Source: Hyphomicrobiales bacterium
GTDB taxonomy: Bacteria; Pseudomonadota; Alphaproteobacteria; Rhizobiales; Beijerinckiaceae
NCBI GenBank assembly: GCA_019237205.1
Contig: JAFAHO010000055.1
Span: 1-37,669, forward strand
Direction: 5' to 3'
DNA length: 37,669 nucleotides
The notes under the pieces were generated by a model. The model worked only from the letters and a program-made list of their open reading frames with translations, was not told the origin of the DNA and searched no databases. This document shows positions 16,295 through 23,555 of this stretch, piece by piece. Numbering within the stretch: the stretch's first letter is position 1; each line of letters begins with the position of its first letter. Made by a program: the position numbers and the translations under genes.

Positions 16295-16998
16295 CGGGAG
16301 CCGACGGCGCGGCCAAGGCGCTCCGGCCGCACGACGCGGCGACGCTGATCATTGTCGAACGTTCGGGGCGCGACGCGCGCGTGTTGATGGGCAAGCGGCA
16401 CGCGGGGCACAGGTTCATGCCCGGCAAGTATGTGTTTCCTGGCGGGCGGGTGGAGCCGGACGATAGGCGCATGAGCGCCGCGGGTGCGCTCGATCCGGAT
16501 GTGGAGGCGAAGCTCAACGCACGCGTTCGCCGGCCCTCGCCTGGCTTTGCGCGCGCGATCGCGCTCGCCGCGATCCGCGAGACCTTCGAGGAGACTGGTC
16601 TCGCGATCGGGGTCAGCGGCTACGGCGCGCCCGACAAAGCGCCGCCCGGCGTTTGGGCGCGGTTCGCGGCGACCGGCGTCTATCCGGCGCTCGAGGACAT
16701 CGACTTACTTGCGCGCGCGATCACGCCGCCAGGACGGCCAAAGCGCTTCGACGCGCGCTTTCTGGTCATCGACGCGCGTTGTATCGCCAAACGCGTCGAG
16801 GGCGTCGTCCATCCGGAAGCCGAACTCGTCGACCTCGTCTGGACACCTCTCGACAAGGCGCGGGAGCTCGACCTGCCCAACATCACCCGGCAGGCGCTCA
16901 TCGACCTTGCGACGGCGCTGGACTGCGGCCTCGACCGGCGCAGGCCGCGCCCCTTTTATCGCGAGCTGCGCGGCAAGCGCCTTCGCGAGGAGCTTTAA
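16291..16998 (+). CDS. Nudix hydrolase with an insertion inside the Nudix box
   Basis: The 235-residue product carries a split Nudix box. The first part is FPGGRVEPDD near residues 48-57. About 40 residues later comes AAIRETFEETGL, the REUxEExGU half that binds metal. Nudix enzymes split nucleoside diphosphates linked to another group. Insertions at this point are known in coenzyme A diphosphatase-like and NUDT7/NUDT19-like branches. The later PKRFDARFLVIDARC is also typical of these longer forms. The start is the GTG at 16291, overlapping the DUF983 stop (GTGA) and giving VTGADG; the frame extends upstream inside DUF983 but coupling makes the GTG likely. It closes the rnr unit and converges with an unknown minus-strand gene 28 bases away. 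The substrate is not known. Confidence 0.93.
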   Translation: MTGADGAAKALRPHDAATLIIVERSGRDARVLMGKRHAGHRFMPGKYVFPGGRVEPDDRRMSAAGALDPDVEAKLNARVRRPSPGFARAIALAAIRETFEETGLAIGVSGYGAPDKAPPGVWARFAATGVYPALEDIDLLARAITPPGRPKRFDARFLVIDARCIAKRVEGVVHPEAELVDLVWTPLDKARELDLPNITRQALIDLATALDCGLDRRRPRPFYRELRGKRLREEL

Positions 16999-17026
16999 GA
17001 GAAACTTTGTGGGAGTTGGCGGCCGC

Positions 17027-17428
17027 TCACGCCGCGGCGCGTGTCGCGGCGCGCGACGGCCCCAGCCTTCCTGCGAGTTGCATGAGCGCTAGATGGTAGG
17101 CTCTGGCCGTGCGCTGCGAGCGGTTGTAGCGGCTGATGACGACGTCGAGCAGTTCGATCATGATCTCGGCGTCGACTTCCGCCAGATGGCTCAGCGTCAG
17201 GTTGCAATGTTCGAGGGCCGAGACGAGCGTTTCGCGAAGCGCCTCGAAACTGGACATGTCGCCGCCGATCAGCGCGCGCCAGACCCTTGCGTGCAACCTG
17301 GTTAGCCCTCGCGCCAAATGGTCGTCGGAAAGGAGCCTGGCATAGACGGAAAAGAGCCGGTCGAAGATGAGCGGCTCGGACCATTGCTGCAACCCAGAGA
17401 AACCCTCGGATGGGTCGGTCGTCGGCAT
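17027..17428 (-). CDS. Conserved-looking helical protein of unknown function
   Basis: I do not recognise this 133-residue product. It starts MPTTDPSEGFSGLQQW and is predicted almost wholly helical, with leucine-rich amphipathic stretches: LIFDRLFSVYARLL, ALRETLVSALEHCNLTLSH and EIMIELLDVVISRYNRSQ. There is no signal peptide or membrane segment, and one cysteine. It therefore looks like a soluble, perhaps regulatory protein. The ATG at 17426-17428 is used here; a GTG at 17491 is in frame upstream. The upstream region, on the minus strand, has TTAACCAT, a form linked to CtrA binding in alphaproteobacteria. It follows nusB on the same strand after about 180 bases, so it probably has its own promoter. 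It is not obviously FlaF or any other named flagellar protein. Confidence 0.7.
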   Translation of the reverse strand: MPTTDPSEGFSGLQQWSEPLIFDRLFSVYARLLSDDHLARGLTRLHARVWRALIGGDMSSFEALRETLVSALEHCNLTLSHLAEVDAEIMIELLDVVISRYNRSQRTARAYHLALMQLAGRLGPSRAATRAAA

Positions 17429-17502
17429 GGCGGCGATCCCGGTGCGTATCGATGCGCGAATCGAATCAGAGTTGAACAAAGCCAAATCCACCCTGATTCG
17501 TC

Positions 17503-17510
17503 ATGGTTAA
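17503..17510 (-). promoter_or_regulatory. Possible CtrA half-site upstream of the unknown gene
   Basis: The minus strand reads TTAACCAT here, preceded by G. TTAACCAT is a known half-site variant for the cell-cycle regulator CtrA. It is about 75 bases upstream of the ATG at 17428, a plausible place for a -35 region. One eight-base match may be chance. Confidence 0.3.
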
Positions 17511-17610
17511 CACGAAGTGAATCGGCGCAACAGTTATCCCCTTAGAATCCACCGAAAAATCGCGATTCTGCTTGACGCAAGGGAACGCTTGGGCCAGCGG
17601 CCGCAAGCCT

Positions 17611-18075
17611 TCAACGCCCGACGGCGAATTCGGCCGGACGCGTCTGGCGCGCAAGCGCATCGAGCACGGCGTTGACCATGCCGCACTCGTCGGGGCCGAA
17701 GAACGCCGCGGCGACGTCCACGTATTCCGTCACCACGACGCGGGCAGGCACGTCGGAACGGCTGCGCAGTTCGTAGAACGCGGCGCGCATGATCGCCCGC
17801 ATCAGCGCTTCGACCCGGCGCAACGGCCAGCCCATGGCCAGCGTGTCGTCCAGCCCGCGGTCGATTGGGACCTGTTCGCGCAGCACGCCGGAGACGACGT
17901 CGCGGAAAAAGCCGAGTTCTGCCGGGTTGTAAGCGTCGCCCTCGATTTCCTGGCCGATCCAGTAGGCCTCGAATTCCGCCAGGATATCGTTCAGTCCCTT
18001 CTCCGCGACCTCCATCTGATAGAGCGCCTGGGAGGCGGCAAGGCGCGCGGCCGAGCGAAGTTGGGCCTTCTTCAT
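17611..18075 (-). CDS. nusB: Transcription antitermination factor NusB
   Basis: NusB binds boxA RNA with S10 (NusE) and supports antitermination during rRNA transcription. The 154-residue product is helical throughout and shows family marks: the opening RSAARLAASQALYQME, the middle FFRDVVSGVL, and the C-terminal ARVVVTEYVDVAAAFFG with GMVNAVLDALAR. Length is normal. The start ATG (18073-18075) overlaps the ribH stop (ATGA), so both proteins are translated from one message. This ribH-nusB order is common in proteobacteria. No other ribosome or transcription gene is next to it in the window; the next minus-strand gene after a 180-base gap is an unknown protein. Confidence 0.97.
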   Translation of the reverse strand: MKKAQLRSAARLAASQALYQMEVAEKGLNDILAEFEAYWIGQEIEGDAYNPAELGFFRDVVSGVLREQVPIDRGLDDTLAMGWPLRRVEALMRAIMRAAFYELRSRSDVPARVVVTEYVDVAAAFFGPDECGMVNAVLDALARQTRPAEFAVGR

Positions 18076-18563
18076 CGCCGAGCCACCTGGCGCTCGAGAA
18101 GCGCAAGACCGATGGCGGCTCGCGCGGCCTCGCCGCCCTTGTCGCCGCGTTCGGGGTCCGCGCGCTCTTCGGCCTGCTCGATCGTATCAGTGGTCAGGAT
18201 GCCGTTGCCGAGCGCAAGCTTGCGATGAACCGAAATATCCATGAGCGCCCGCGCGGATTCCCCCGCCACGATCTCGAAATGAAAGGTCTCGCCGCGCACG
18301 ACGCATCCGAGCGCAACCGCCCCGTCGTACGGCCGACCGGCAGCCTTCGCGGCATCGAGAGCGATCGCCATGCCCGCCGGGATTTCCAGCGCGCCTGCGA
18401 CAGTCACAACGTCATGTGTCGCGCCAGCGGCCTCCAGGGCGCGTGTTGCGCCGGCCAGGAGATCGGCGGAGATCGCGTCGTAAAAGCGCGCTTCGACAAT
18501 AAGAAAGCGCCCGCCCTCGATGCGGCTCGCGGGTGCGGCGGCGGCCCGGCGCGGCTCGGCCAT
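18072..18563 (-). CDS. ribH: 6,7-dimethyl-8-ribityllumazine synthase
   Basis: RibH makes lumazine, the direct precursor of riboflavin, from the ribityl-amino-pyrimidine and dihydroxybutanone phosphate. The 163-residue product has the family pattern: FLIVEARFYDAIS at the start of the fold, VAGALEIP, GCVVRGETFHFEIV with the catalytic His, and LALGNGILTTDT. The C-terminus EAARAAIGLALLER is also typical. About 15 N-terminal residues are Ala- and Pro-rich and poorly conserved. The gene overlaps nusB by four bases. No ribE, ribBA or ribD lies just upstream in this window, so the usual riboflavin cluster is not complete here. Upstream is yidD with a gap of about 80 bases. Confidence 0.97.
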   Translation of the reverse strand: MAEPRRAAAAPASRIEGGRFLIVEARFYDAISADLLAGATRALEAAGATHDVVTVAGALEIPAGMAIALDAAKAAGRPYDGAVALGCVVRGETFHFEIVAGESARALMDISVHRKLALGNGILTTDTIEQAEERADPERGDKGGEAARAAIGLALLERQVARR

Positions 18564-18641
18564 GCGGATCGTTCTCTCGGAGCTGTGCGGATTGACGCCT
18601 GTCCTTAAAGGCCGACGGCCGAGGAGGCAAGCTGCGCCCTG

Positions 18642-18935
18642 TCAATCACACCGGTAGCGCCAGCGACCGTAGCGCCATGGCTGCGCCCAGCCAGCGCCGG
18701 CGGGAATCGCCTCGGGCGGCGGGTCGTAGCCCGATCCGCCCCAGGGGTGGCAACGGCAAATCCGCGCAACGCCCATCCAAGACCCGGCCCACAGCCCGTG
18801 GCGTTGAATGGCTTCGTCGGCGTAAACCGAGCAGCTCGGCAAATAGCGGCACTGTCGGCCGAGCGCGCTCGAGAGCGTGAGCTGGTAGAATCGGATCGCC
18901 GCGTGCGCGGCGCGGCGCGGCGCAATCGCGCTCAT
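18642..18935 (-). CDS. yidD: Membrane protein insertion efficiency factor YidD
   Basis: YidD is a small basic protein at the inner face of the membrane that helps YidC insert proteins. The 97-residue product has the family core: [23 protein letters not shown], with [19 protein letters not shown] and [14 protein letters not shown]. The two Cys in RQCRYLPSC and the pair CRCHPWG are diagnostic. The start ATG at 18933-18935 overlaps the stop of the scaffold gene upstream (ATGA). The frame stays open upstream but that sequence belongs to the scaffold gene in another frame. In many bacteria yidD lies in rpmH-rnpA-yidC; in alphaproteobacteria it is often beside an IscU-like gene, as here. The C-terminus after GYDPP is Trp- and Arg-rich. 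Confidence 0.95.
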   Translation of the reverse strand: MSAIAPRRAAHAAIRFYQLTLSSALGRQCRYLPSCSVYADEAIQRHGLWAGSWMGVARICRCHPWGGSGYDPPPEAIPAGAGWAQPWRYGRWRYRCD

Positions 18936-19390
18936 GGCGCGGAGGCCGCCTCCGCGGGTGCTTGGCGCGCCGCGATCTGGCTCAGCGCATCGGCGACCGC
19001 CTCGAAGGTCAACAGCGTCGAGGCGTGTCGGGCCCTGTAGGCGCGAACCGGTTCCAGCACGGCGAAATCGGCCCATTTGCCCCCGGGCGGAGGGCCATTC
19101 GCCTTCAGCATCTGCGTCATGGCGTCGCGCAGTGCGAAAAGCTCCCGCGCCGAGGCGCCGATCACGTGGCGCGCCATCAGCGACGAGGATGCCTGGCCAA
19201 GCGCGCAGGCTTTGACGTCATGGGCGAAATCGACGACGCGCCCGTCCTTCACGACCAGATCGACAGTAACAGTCGAGCCGCAGAGACGGGAATGGGCCTT
19301 CGCGGTGGCGTCGGGCGCGGCGAGCCGTCCGAGACGCGGAATATTCGCGGCAAGCTCAAGCACCCGCCGATTGTAGATCTCGTCAATCAT
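18932..19390 (-). CDS. IscU/NifU-like iron-sulfur cluster scaffold protein
   Basis: The 152-residue product matches the alphaproteobacterial IscU-like scaffold family, which holds nascent Fe-S clusters for transfer to other proteins. Conserved features are the opening [16 protein letters not shown], a first cysteine in [10 protein letters not shown] (about residue 37), and a second in [13 protein letters not shown] (about 62). The third cysteine of classical IscU is not at its place. The segment there is [11 protein letters not shown], so His or Arg may take the role, as in relatives of this branch. No iscS, sufS or hscAB is nearby. It overlaps yidD by four bases and is divergent from folE across about 115 bases. 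Its exact role in this branch is not settled. Confidence 0.92.
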   Translation of the reverse strand: MIDEIYNRRVLELAANIPRLGRLAAPDATAKAHSRLCGSTVTVDLVVKDGRVVDFAHDVKACALGQASSSLMARHVIGASARELFALRDAMTQMLKANGPPPGGKWADFAVLEPVRAYRARHASTLLTFEAVADALSQIAARQAPAEAASAP

Positions 19391-19504
19391 CGCGAACGTC
19401 GACTAATCCCATAGACTGGCGCTGTGTCTAGGGTTGCCTATATAGGAGCGCGGAAAGCCGAAATCGAGGCCTGAGACGGGCGCGGCCACTGCCGGGGTAC
19501 GCTG

Positions 19505-20125
19505 ATGGATGATCTCGTGACTTTGAAGGCGGCGCCTGCGCGCCCGAAACTGGCAAAGCCAAGCCGCGAAGAGGCCGAGGCCGCCGTGCGGACGCTCATC
19601 GCCTGGGCCGGCGATGATCCGGATCGCGAAGGGCTCGCCAACACGCCGCGGCGGGTTGCGAAGGCCTATGAGGAGTTGTTCGGGGGCTATCGCGCCAACG
19701 CCGGCGAAACGCTGTCGCGGGTGTTTCATCAGGTTTCCGGCTACGACGATCTCGTGCTGGTGCGGGACATTTCGTTCGTTTCCCACTGCGAGCATCATAT
19801 CGCTCCTTTCTTCGGCAAAGCTCATATCGGCTACTATCCGAGCGATGGCGTCGTCGGCCTCTCGAAGCTCGCCCGCATCGTTGAGGTCTTCGCCCGACGC
19901 TTGCAGACTCAGGAAGCGTTATCGGCGCAGATCGTTTCAGCGATTGAGGATTCGCTGGCGACGCGCGGCGTCGCGCTGATGATCGAGGCCGAGCATACCT
20001 GCATCGCGATGCGCGGCGCGCGCAAGGAGGGCGTCTCGACCGTCACCACGCAGTTCACCGGCGTGTTCCGAGACGACCTGAACGAGCAGACCCGCTTCTT
20101 CAATCTCCTGCGCGGGGCCCGTTGA
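19505..20125 (+). CDS. folE: GTP cyclohydrolase I (type IA)
   Basis: FolE converts GTP to dihydroneopterin triphosphate, the first step of tetrahydrofolate synthesis, and works as a large homomeric complex. The 206-residue product has the conserved [17 protein letters not shown]. The zinc ligands are Cys95 and His98 in [10 protein letters not shown] and Cys166 in [20 protein letters not shown] and RTRFFNLL-like ending are also present (TRFFNLLRG). The start ATG at 19505 is given; a second ATG four bases on is in another frame. The stop overlaps the hisI start, and the pair folE-hisI is common in alphaproteobacteria. The upstream gap is shared with the divergent scaffold gene. A folate-dependent C1 gene (fhs) lies 12 kb away in this window. 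Confidence 0.97.
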   Translation: MDDLVTLKAAPARPKLAKPSREEAEAAVRTLIAWAGDDPDREGLANTPRRVAKAYEELFGGYRANAGETLSRVFHQVSGYDDLVLVRDISFVSHCEHHIAPFFGKAHIGYYPSDGVVGLSKLARIVEVFARRLQTQEALSAQIVSAIEDSLATRGVALMIEAEHTCIAMRGARKEGVSTVTTQFTGVFRDDLNEQTRFFNLLRGAR

Positions 20126-20547
20126 CCGTGGCCGATCCGGGAGGCGACGCCTTATCCGACCCGGAAGAGGGCGTCGTTCTTCGGCCGAAATTCGGCCCGG
20201 ACGGGCTGGCCACCTGCGTCGCGATCGACGCTGAACGCGGCGATGTGCTGATGGTCGCCCATATGAATGAGGCCGCGCTTCACGCGACGCTGGCGACCGG
20301 CGTCGTCCATTACTGGTCGCGTTCGCGCGGCGCGCTTTGGCGGAAGGGGGACACCTCCGGCCAGACGCAGCGACTCGTCGAAATGCGAGTCGACTGCGAC
20401 CAGGACGCATTTCTCGCCTTCGTCGAGGTCGGCGGCGACGGGGGGGCCTGCCATACCGGCCGGCGCTCGTGTTTCTACCGCCGGGTCGAGGCCGACGGCG
20501 CCGGGGCGCGCCTCGCGTTCATTGAGCGTAAGAAAACCCAAAGCTGA
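20122..20547 (+). CDS. hisI: Phosphoribosyl-AMP cyclohydrolase
   Basis: HisI opens the adenine ring of phosphoribosyl-AMP, the third step of histidine synthesis. The 141-residue product has [28 protein letters not shown], and the zinc cysteines in [22 protein letters not shown]. It lacks the HisE pyrophosphohydrolase domain found fused in many enterobacteria, as is normal in alphaproteobacteria. The TTG at 20122 overlaps the folE stop (TTGA) and is taken as the start; a GTG at 20128 is the alternative. No other his gene is close. Translation is probably coupled to folE. The next gene on the strand, a patatin-like protein, has its own upstream region. Confidence 0.95.
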   Translation: MTVADPGGDALSDPEEGVVLRPKFGPDGLATCVAIDAERGDVLMVAHMNEAALHATLATGVVHYWSRSRGALWRKGDTSGQTQRLVEMRVDCDQDAFLAFVEVGGDGGACHTGRRSCFYRRVEADGAGARLAFIERKKTQS

Positions 20548-20600
20548 TGTTCGCCTTTGGTTCTTTACTGAAATTAACCGCTCACCTTAATTTTCTGGCG

Positions 20601-20610
20601 CCCAATTGGG
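20601..20610. promoter_or_regulatory. Perfect palindrome upstream of the patatin-like gene
   Basis: CCCAATTGGG is a perfect 10-base palindrome about 60 bases before the ATG at 20669, in an AT-richer gap. A weak promoter, TTTACT (20564-20569) and TTAATT (20587-20592) with a 17-base spacer, lies just upstream, so the palindrome would overlap the early transcript. It could be an operator, but no regulator is known. Confidence 0.3.
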
Positions 20611-20668
20611 TGTAAGACATAGTGTCGTTGCGGAACGCAGACCCGCAAGGCCACGTTCAAGGGATGCA

Positions 20669-21667
20669 ATGTTCAGAGCGCCGTATTGGAGAAGCGACTT
20701 GGAGCCCTCGCTCGGCAGCGGACGCGCCCGCCCTGCGAAGCTCGGCGTCGTACTCGGCGCGGGCGCGGCGCGGGGCTGGGCGCATATCGGCGCGCTGCGG
20801 GAGCTGGATGCGTTGGGCGTCAGGCCCGAGGTGATCGTCGGCTCTTCGATCGGCTCGCTCGTTGGCGGCTGCTACGCTGCAGGAAAAATCGACATCTTGG
20901 AGGCGTTCGCGCGTTCGCTCACCAGGCGCCGCATGTTCGGTCTCCTCGACCTTTCGTTCTCCGGCGGGGGCCTCATCGGCGGCGAGCGGCTGCGGGCGAA
21001 GCTCGAGGCGGAGCTCGGCGCAATGCGGATCGAGGATCTGCCGATCCGCTTCGCGGGCGTCGCGACCGAAATCGGCGGCGGGCACGAGATCTGGCTCCGG
21101 CGCGGCCCTCTTGCCGAAGCGATCCGGGCCTCTTACGCGCTGCCGGGCGTGTTCGAACCGGTCAAGGTCGAGGGCCGCTGGCTTTTCGACGGGGCGCTTG
21201 TCAATCCGGTCCCAGTCAGCGTCGCCCGCGCGCTCGGCGCCGAACGGGTCATCGCGTTCAACATTTCAAGCGAAATCGTCGGGCGCGGCACGGCGATCCA
21301 GGATCCTTTCGGACGTGCCGGGCCGCCCCCGGTCGTCGAAGAGCCGGCGAACGACAGCGTCCGCGTGATCACCCGCTGGTGGCGCGGCGGCGCCCCGCGA
21401 GCCCCTGCCGAGGCCGAAGCCCCTGCCCCGGGGCTCATGACCGTGATGGTCAACGCCTTCGACATTCTCCAGGACCGCATCATGCGCTCGAGGCTCGCGG
21501 GCGATCCGCCCGACGCGCTGGTGCAATTGAAGGTCGGCAAGATCGGCATGTTTGAATTTCATCGCGCCGACGAATTGATCGCGCTCGGCCGCGAGGCGGT
21601 GCGCAGGGCCGCCGACGAGATCGCGCAGCATATCGAGCTGCCGCGGATCGTATCCGCCGGCGCCTGA
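20669..21667 (+). CDS. Patatin-like phospholipase (RssA-like)
   Basis: The 332-residue product is a patatin-family serine hydrolase, probably acting on phospholipids at the inner membrane. The oxyanion-hole glycine motif GAGAARGWAHIGAL is at residues 30-43, the nucleophile Ser60 is in GSSIG, and the partner Asp174 is in FDGALVNPVP. The C-terminal third carries LMTVMVNAFDILQDRIM and MFEFHRADELI, seen in RssA/YchK-like relatives. The start ATG at 20669 follows AAGGGA by five bases; an upstream GTG is open but the added residues are not family-like. It is separate from folE-hisI and converges with a CBS-domain gene, leaving only 13 bases between the stops. The substrate is unknown. Confidence 0.93.
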   Translation: MFRAPYWRSDLEPSLGSGRARPAKLGVVLGAGAARGWAHIGALRELDALGVRPEVIVGSSIGSLVGGCYAAGKIDILEAFARSLTRRRMFGLLDLSFSGGGLIGGERLRAKLEAELGAMRIEDLPIRFAGVATEIGGGHEIWLRRGPLAEAIRASYALPGVFEPVKVEGRWLFDGALVNPVPVSVARALGAERVIAFNISSEIVGRGTAIQDPFGRAGPPPVVEEPANDSVRVITRWWRGGAPRAPAEAEAPAPGLMTVMVNAFDILQDRIMRSRLAGDPPDALVQLKVGKIGMFEFHRADELIALGREAVRRAADEIAQHIELPRIVSAGA

Positions 21668-21680
21668 TCGCCGCCGTCGT

Positions 21681-22112
21681 TCAGGCGGTCGCGATATATT
21701 CCCGCAACGCTTGGCGCTCGCTGTCGATCATGTTCACGTGGCGCTTGACCACGTCGCCGATCGAAATGATGCCGATGAGCCGCCCGTCCTCGACGACCGG
21801 AACATGGCGGAAACGGCCGTCGGTCATCGTCTGCATCACATGGTCGATCGTGTCGCCGCGCGTCACCGTCGTCACCTTGGGCGTCATATGTCGCGACACC
21901 TGATCGTCCAGCGCGGCGGCGCCGTGCTGAGCGATCACTCGGACCACGTCGCGCTCGGAAAGGATGCCGAGCACGCTCATGGATGCGTCGGACACAACGA
22001 CTGCTCCGATGCCCTTGCCGGCGAGAAGATCGATGACTTCCTTGAGGGTGCGATGCGGCTGGGTCGTGAACACCTCGCGCCCTTTTTCGGAAAGAATGCG
22101 CGCAACTGTCAT
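21681..22112 (-). CDS. CBS-domain pair protein
   Basis: The 143-residue protein is made of two CBS domains, about residues 8-65 and 73-130, which together form a Bateman module that binds adenine nucleotides. Typical marks are TLKEVIDLLAGKGIGAVVVS, VLGILSERDVVRVI and HVPVVEDGRLIGIISIGDVV. Nothing else is attached, so it probably acts as a free sensor or regulatory subunit. Relatives in alphaproteobacteria are often found alone. The start ATG at 22110-22112 is the first in frame that gives the family opening MTVARIL. It lies on the same strand as the dehydrogenase and hyf genes, but a hairpin at 22191-22205 separates them. The partner protein is not known. Confidence 0.94.
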   Translation of the reverse strand: MTVARILSEKGREVFTTQPHRTLKEVIDLLAGKGIGAVVVSDASMSVLGILSERDVVRVIAQHGAAALDDQVSRHMTPKVTTVTRGDTIDHVMQTMTDGRFRHVPVVEDGRLIGIISIGDVVKRHVNMIDSERQALREYIATA

Positions 22113-22190
22113 TCTGCCTCTCCCTTGTCGAGCGGCCTTGTCTCCAGCCGCCGCGGATCGCGAAGGATGCGCCCGTCCGGGCGTCCGATC

Positions 22191-22205
22191 AAGCCCCTCG
22201 GGCTT
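22191..22205 (-). terminator. Hairpin terminator after the dehydrogenase that follows the hyf operon
   Basis: AAGCCC (22191-22196), three loop bases and GGGCTT (22200-22205) form a tight 6-base-pair hairpin, 12 bases past the dehydrogenase stop in the direction of transcription. A second inverted repeat, CGCCCG-TC-CGGGCG, lies just beyond at about 22170-22183. There is no T-run. It likely ends the long hyf-dehydrogenase message before the CBS gene. Confidence 0.5.
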
Positions 22206-22217
22206 ACAGACGTTTCG

Positions 22218-22979
22218 TCAGCGTAGGCCGCCGTCGACAAGGAAGCACTGCTTGGTGATCATCTCGCTGTCCTGCGCGGAGAGAAAGAGCGCTAGCCGCG
22301 CCACATCTTCGGCGACGAGGCTGCGGTCGAGGCACTGGCGCGCGCGGAAATCGGCGATGTCCTTCTCGCTCAGCCAGAGACGGCGCTGACGCTCGGTAAC
22401 GACCGCGCCCGGGGCGATCGCGTTGACGCGGATGTTGTCCGGCCCGAACTCGCGCGCGAGGCTGTTCGTCAGGCCGACAATAGCCGCCTTGGCGGCGGAA
22501 TAGAGCGACATCCGCGCGATGCCGATCATCCATGCCGTTGAGGTAAAATTGACGATCGCGCCGCCGCCGAGTTCGCGCATCGAACGCCGCGCGATCTGGG
22601 CGGCGAAAAACTGGTGCTTGACATTGAGCGCCATCGTCCGATCCCAGTCCTCTTCGCTCGCCTCGTCGGCGTCGTGACGCTGGTCGTTGGCGGCATTGTT
22701 GATCAGCGCCCCGATCGGCCCGAGACGCTGATGGACCTCCTCCATCGCCGCCTCGAGCGCCGCGATGTCGGTCAGGTCGCATTGGATGAACAAAGGCGCC
22801 GGTCCCGATGCGCCAAGCCGAGCTGCGAGCGCTTTCGACGGCTCGGTCTGGATGTCGACGAAAGCAACGTTGGCCTTTTGTCCGATGAAGGCCTCGACCA
22901 TAGCCGCTCCGATCCCCGACCCGCCGCCGGTGATGAAGACGACCTTGTCGAGAAGCGAAGGGTAGCGGGCGTAGGGCAT
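22218..22979 (-). CDS. Short-chain dehydrogenase/reductase behind the hyf operon
   Basis: The 253-residue product is a classical SDR. It has TGGGSGIG at residues 17-24, an acidic residue (Asp42) after the second strand in FVDIQT, which favours NAD(H), NNAA at 94-97, Ser147 in FTSTAW, and Tyr160 with Lys164 in YSAAK. The ending QCFLVDGGLR is typical of sugar or sugar-acid dehydrogenases, and the closest familiar type is the fuconate/arabinose-like group; that is a guess. It starts 60 bases after the last hyf gene on the same strand, and a terminator-like hairpin follows it, so it may be cotranscribed with hyf. The reason for this link is unclear. The start ATG gives MPYARYPSL. Confidence 0.93.
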   Translation of the reverse strand: MPYARYPSLLDKVVFITGGGSGIGAAMVEAFIGQKANVAFVDIQTEPSKALAARLGASGPAPLFIQCDLTDIAALEAAMEEVHQRLGPIGALINNAANDQRHDADEASEEDWDRTMALNVKHQFFAAQIARRSMRELGGGAIVNFTSTAWMIGIARMSLYSAAKAAIVGLTNSLAREFGPDNIRVNAIAPGAVVTERQRRLWLSEKDIADFRARQCLDRSLVAEDVARLALFLSAQDSEMITKQCFLVDGGLR

Positions 22980-23039
22980 GAAGGTCTCGTTGCTTTCGAT
23001 GGGCGAGACTAGCAGCAGCGCCTTAGCAAGGAAAAGACG

Positions 23040-23555
23040 CTACTTCGATCCGCCCCTCATCAGCGCCAAGAGACCTCTCAGCAGAGCGGCCGGGCTCGGC
23101 GGGCAGCCGGGGATGACGAGATCGACCGGGACGACGCTCGCGACGCCGCCGGCGATGGCGTAGCTTCCCGCAAAAACGCCGCCGTCGGCCGCGCAGACGC
23201 CCGACGCGACAACCCATTTGGGCCCGGGCGTGGCGTCGTAAGTCCGCTGCAGCGCCTCCCGCATGTTCAGCGTGACCGGACCAGTGACCAGGAGCACGTC
23301 GGCGTGGCGAGGCGAGGCGACGAACCGGAAGCCGAACCGCTCAAGATCGTAAAAGGCGTTGCCGAGCGCGTGAATCTCGAGTTCGCAGCCATTGCATGAA
23401 CCCGCGTCGACGTGCCGGATCGCGAGGCTCCGCCCAAGGGCGCGCTCGGCCGCCTCTTTCACGGTCGAAGCGAGCGCGGCAAGCTCCGGATCCTCCAATC
23501 CCGGAGCCTTTTCCGTCAGCGGCGGCCGGAGGCCTAGGAGGAGGGTATTGCGCAT
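23040..23555 (-). CDS. hyfI: Hydrogenase-4-like small subunit (NuoB/HyfI family)
   Basis: The 171-residue protein is the small subunit of a group 4 hydrogenase-like or complex I-like module. It should hold one [4Fe-4S] cluster, equal to N2 of complex I. All four expected cysteines are there: Cys54 and Cys57 in GSCNGCELE, Cys121 in SGVCAADGG, and Cys151 in IPGCPPSP. It is shorter than Escherichia coli HyfI (about 252). It faces the cytoplasm, docked on the membrane arm. Its ATG directly follows the hyfG stop (TAGATG), so they are translated together. It is the last hyf gene; no ferredoxin-like HyfH follows. Since the large subunit lacks NiFe ligands, what reduces this cluster is not known. Confidence 0.94.
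   Translation of the reverse strand: MRNTLLLGLRPPLTEKAPGLEDPELAALASTVKEAAERALGRSLAIRHVDAGSCNGCELEIHALGNAFYDLERFGFRFVASPRHADVLLVTGPVTLNMREALQRTYDATPGPKWVVASGVCAADGGVFAGSYAIAGGVASVVPVDLVIPGCPPSPAALLRGLLALMRGGSK

Noticed and set aside
17558..17567. AATCGCGATT palindrome as a terminator of nusB
   Set aside because: A hairpin here would have only three base pairs with a normal loop. It is too weak, and the position is about 45 bases past the stop.
20574..20590. A full CtrA box (TTAA-N7-TTAA) before the patatin-like gene
   Set aside because: Two TTAA elements are present, but the spacing is nine bases, not seven.
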